Below, piece after piece: positions 22,762 to 24,334 of a stretch of 24,334 nt of DNA. Position 1 is the first letter of the stretch. Every line of letters starts with the position of its first letter. The stretch lies in the NCBI GenBank assembly GCA_049688595.1, contig JBAVLA010000010.1:1-24334 (forward strand), read 5' to 3'. The position numbers were made by a program, and so were the translations under genes. The notes under the pieces are model-generated. The model had not been told where the DNA came from, made no database searches, and was given only the letters and a program-made list of their open reading frames with translations. The DNA is from Prado023 sp049688595. GTDB lineage: Bacteria > Actinomycetota > Actinomycetes > S36-B12 > CAIYMF01.

Positions 22762-23082
22762 GTGGTGGAGCTAGGTCTGGACCGCCGTGATGCCGTTCGC
22801 GCAGTCGAGGAAGCCATGGCTCAACTGCGCGAACAGCAGCAGCGACTCGACGTCGCTGTAGCGATCGCCCGGGGGGCCGGGGCTACCTGGGGGCAGATCG
22901 GCGCGGCGGTAGGAGTCACGCGCCAGTCCGCGCACGAGCGGTGGGGCCACCTGCAACGGCCGGGCTGCCCCCGCCCTGAGTGTCCATGTCCCGTGCACCA
23001 GCCTGGACGTGGGATCTGCGGATGTGGCCATGGCGCGGGCCGCGGAGCTGGGCGAGGTCTCCGGGGGCTCGCCGACCCGTGA
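22762..23082 (+). CDS. Small HTH regulator with Cys/His-rich tail
   Basis: About 106 residues. The N-terminal helices (LDRRDAVRAVEEAMAQLREQQQRLDVAVAIARG) lead into a helix-turn-helix ATWGQIGAAVGVTRQSAHERWG (about residues 43-64), a common actinobacterial small HTH module. The tail is unusual: CPRPECPCPVH, then CGCGH, five Cys and two His, followed by a Gly/Arg-rich end. This could bind zinc or an iron-sulfur cluster and make DNA binding metal- or redox-responsive (inference). Start uncertain: GTG 22762 follows GAGGTGG, but GTG 22753 is also possible. It is divergent from the NifX/MinD cluster with two operators between them and lies upstream of the DUF89 gene. Confidence 0.75.
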   Translation: MVELGLDRRDAVRAVEEAMAQLREQQQRLDVAVAIARGAGATWGQIGAAVGVTRQSAHERWGHLQRPGCPRPECPCPVHQPGRGICGCGHGAGRGAGRGLRGLADP

Positions 23083-23169
23083 CGTGCCAGCGTCGCGGAG
23101 GGCCAGGAGCTCGCGGCTGGCGAGACTCAACGGATGCAGTGAAGCGAGGCCAGGCCGAAGGGGATTGCC

Positions 23170-24027
23170 ATGGAATTGGTAATGGATTGCCTGCCCTGCC
23201 TGCTGCGGCAGGCTCTCGAAGCGGCCCGGATGGCCACCGACGACGAATCGGTCCAAGGGGCGATCCTCGACGAGGCGATGCAGGCCCTGGTCAGGCATCG
23301 CAGCTACGGCTGCGCGCCGGAGTTGGCCACCGCCATCCACGAGATCGTCAAGAAGCGCACGGGTCTGGCGGATCCCTACGAGGCGGTCAAGGCGCGTGAC
23401 GTTGCGGCTGCCCGGCGGCTGGAGCCCTTGATCAGGCGCTTCGCCGCAGGCGGGCCTGATGTCCTGCTGCGAGCCCTCAAGGTTTCGGCGACGGGCAACG
23501 TCATGGACTCCGCCCTGTACGCCAACTTGGACATCGAGGCATGCGTGACTGAGGAACTTGAGAAGCCATTCGCAGTCAACGATCTGGCGGCCTTTGTCGC
23601 GGATCTGCGGAACGCTCGCGACGTTCTCATCATCGGTGACAACGCCGGCGAGACGGTGTTCGACAAGGTCCTGGCTGAGGAGCTGTCCGGGCACTGCGAC
23701 ATCTTCTTCGCAGTACGGGATCGGGCCATCATCAACGATGTGACAGCTCAGGAGGCCCACGCCGTGGGCATGGATGCGCATGCCACGATCGTGTCGACGG
23801 GATGCGGGGCGCCCGGAGCGATCTTGGACTGGTGCAGCCAGGAGTTCAATGCGCTGTTCAACCGGGCCGACATCGTGATCAGCAAGGGGCAGGGCAACTT
23901 CGAGGCCCTGTCCGGCGCCGAGCGCAGGATCTACTTCCTCCTCAAGGCCAAGTGCCCGCGGCTCGCGAACGCTCTGGGCGTACAAGTGGGTGAGTACGTC
24001 TTCAGGCTGAAGCCACAGTTGGCGTGA
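23170..24027 (+). CDS. DUF89/ARMT1-like damage-control phosphatase
   Basis: A 285-residue protein of the DUF89 family, metal-dependent phosphatases thought to remove damaged phosphometabolites. It begins MELVMDCLPCLLRQALEAAR, the CxxC-bearing N-terminus of the prokaryotic/archaeal subfamily (Cys7, Cys10). Further motifs are ATGNVMD (107-113), the metal-site IIGDNAGETVFD (Asp157, Asn158, Glu161), AVRDRAIIND (181-190) and SKGQGNFE (238-245). ATG 23170 was chosen for AAGGGG 8 nt upstream. It follows the HTH gene by 87 nt in the same direction, probably in one transcript. This subfamily is mostly known from archaea and anaerobic bacteria, consistent with the adjoining cluster. Substrate unknown. 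Confidence 0.85.
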   Translation: MELVMDCLPCLLRQALEAARMATDDESVQGAILDEAMQALVRHRSYGCAPELATAIHEIVKKRTGLADPYEAVKARDVAAARRLEPLIRRFAAGGPDVLLRALKVSATGNVMDSALYANLDIEACVTEELEKPFAVNDLAAFVADLRNARDVLIIGDNAGETVFDKVLAEELSGHCDIFFAVRDRAIINDVTAQEAHAVGMDAHATIVSTGCGAPGAILDWCSQEFNALFNRADIVISKGQGNFEALSGAERRIYFLLKAKCPRLANALGVQVGEYVFRLKPQLA

Positions 24028-24334
24028 GGTTCGTACGGAGATGGCCAGTCCCGATACTCATGAGGGCACGGGCCAATCGGGGCACCGGATCGCGTTCGGT
24101 CCGGCCAGTCCGCCGGATCGATCCAAGCCTGCGGGGATCGGACCCCACATGAGTTGGATCGATCCGCTCACGGCCCAGCAGTCTTGGAGCGATTCCGGGG
24201 GCGCCGGCCGGGGGAGCCATTCCGGGGGCGCGATTCCGGGGGCGCTCGCCCGGGTGCGCCGGCCCGGGGCGCCGGGCCCGGAGTGCGCCCGAACTCCGCG
24301 CGCAGGATGGGCGGAAGCGTCTACGGTCGGGGAC
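24028..24334. other. GC-rich non-coding tail of the window
   Basis: No gene recognised. It contains the palindrome GGATCGATCC twice (24115-24124 and 24156-24165) flanking GGGGATCGGACCCC, possibly a terminator region for the DUF89 transcript, then low-complexity G/C-rich DNA. A new gene may start beyond the window edge. Confidence 0.4.
24192..24245. repeat. Short repeat ATTCCGGGGGCGC, three copies
   Basis: Exact copies at 24192-24204, 24219-24231 and 24233-24245, followed by a G/C-only stretch rich in GGCCCGGGGCG-like words. The irregular spacing fits slippage or a local tandem expansion. Confidence 0.7.

Noticed and set aside
22771..23985. A 404-codon open frame on the minus strand
   Set aside because: It is antisense to the HTH and DUF89 genes, both supported by motifs and SD sequences.

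Overview
This 24.3 kb window is very GC-rich, uses many GTG starts, and several genes begin directly after a TAGxxT-type -10 box (leaderless style). Together with the protein families this points to a high-GC actinobacterium (Actinomycetota). I cannot name a genus from the sequence.

Layout, left to right. (1) 1-4485: the 3' part of a PF10081-type alpha/beta hydrolase, a decayed remnant of a second copy, an AI-2E-family permease whose stop overlaps the start of a FadI-like thiolase, and the C-terminal stump of an MFS exporter directly after the thiolase stop. (2) 4486-7218: a tandem duplication of a membrane protein of unknown function with a C-terminal RDD domain. The right copy is intact; the left copy has a premature stop and a decayed, internally deleted RDD domain. 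(3) 7219-7799: an array of four ~20-bp repeats in symmetrical nested inverted order, abutting a Clp N-domain fragment. (4) 7848-12167: RsgA, a small conserved-looking protein, a TDT/SLAC1-type anion channel preceded by a CsoR/CstR-type palindrome, and a class V PLP enzyme related to cysteine desulfurases. (5) 12298-13494: a universal stress protein and a Dps-like protein, both leftward. (6) 13627-18208: a zinc locus. A Fur-family regulator (zur-like) overlaps a thioredoxin-CcdA fusion on the minus strand, and znuA-znuB-znuC runs divergently on the plus strand. (7) 18243-24027: a cluster typical of strict anaerobes. Leftward are two NifX/ORP-like metallocluster-binding proteins, two MinD-type ATPases with inserted two-cluster ferredoxin domains, a ZIP metal transporter and an MBL-fold hydrolase. 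Rightward are a small HTH regulator with a cysteine-rich tail and a DUF89/ARMT1-like phosphatase. (8) 24028-24334: GC-rich low-complexity DNA with short repeats.

The most interesting part is region 7. The gene content matches the building blocks of the Desulfovibrio ORP (orange protein) system (paired ferredoxin-containing MinD ATPases plus a COG1433 protein), here in actinobacterial sequence. The divergent control region at 22588-22762 shows two 18-bp palindromic operators laid over both promoters, and a tiny leader ORF (MTESTTSGSGVPKC) with a strong Shine-Dalgarno sequence coupled to the first NifX-like gene. The adjacent HTH protein, with its Cys/His-rich tail, is the obvious candidate regulator. 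Metal handling (Zur, ZnuABC, ZIP, MBL, His-rich tails) runs through the right half of the window.
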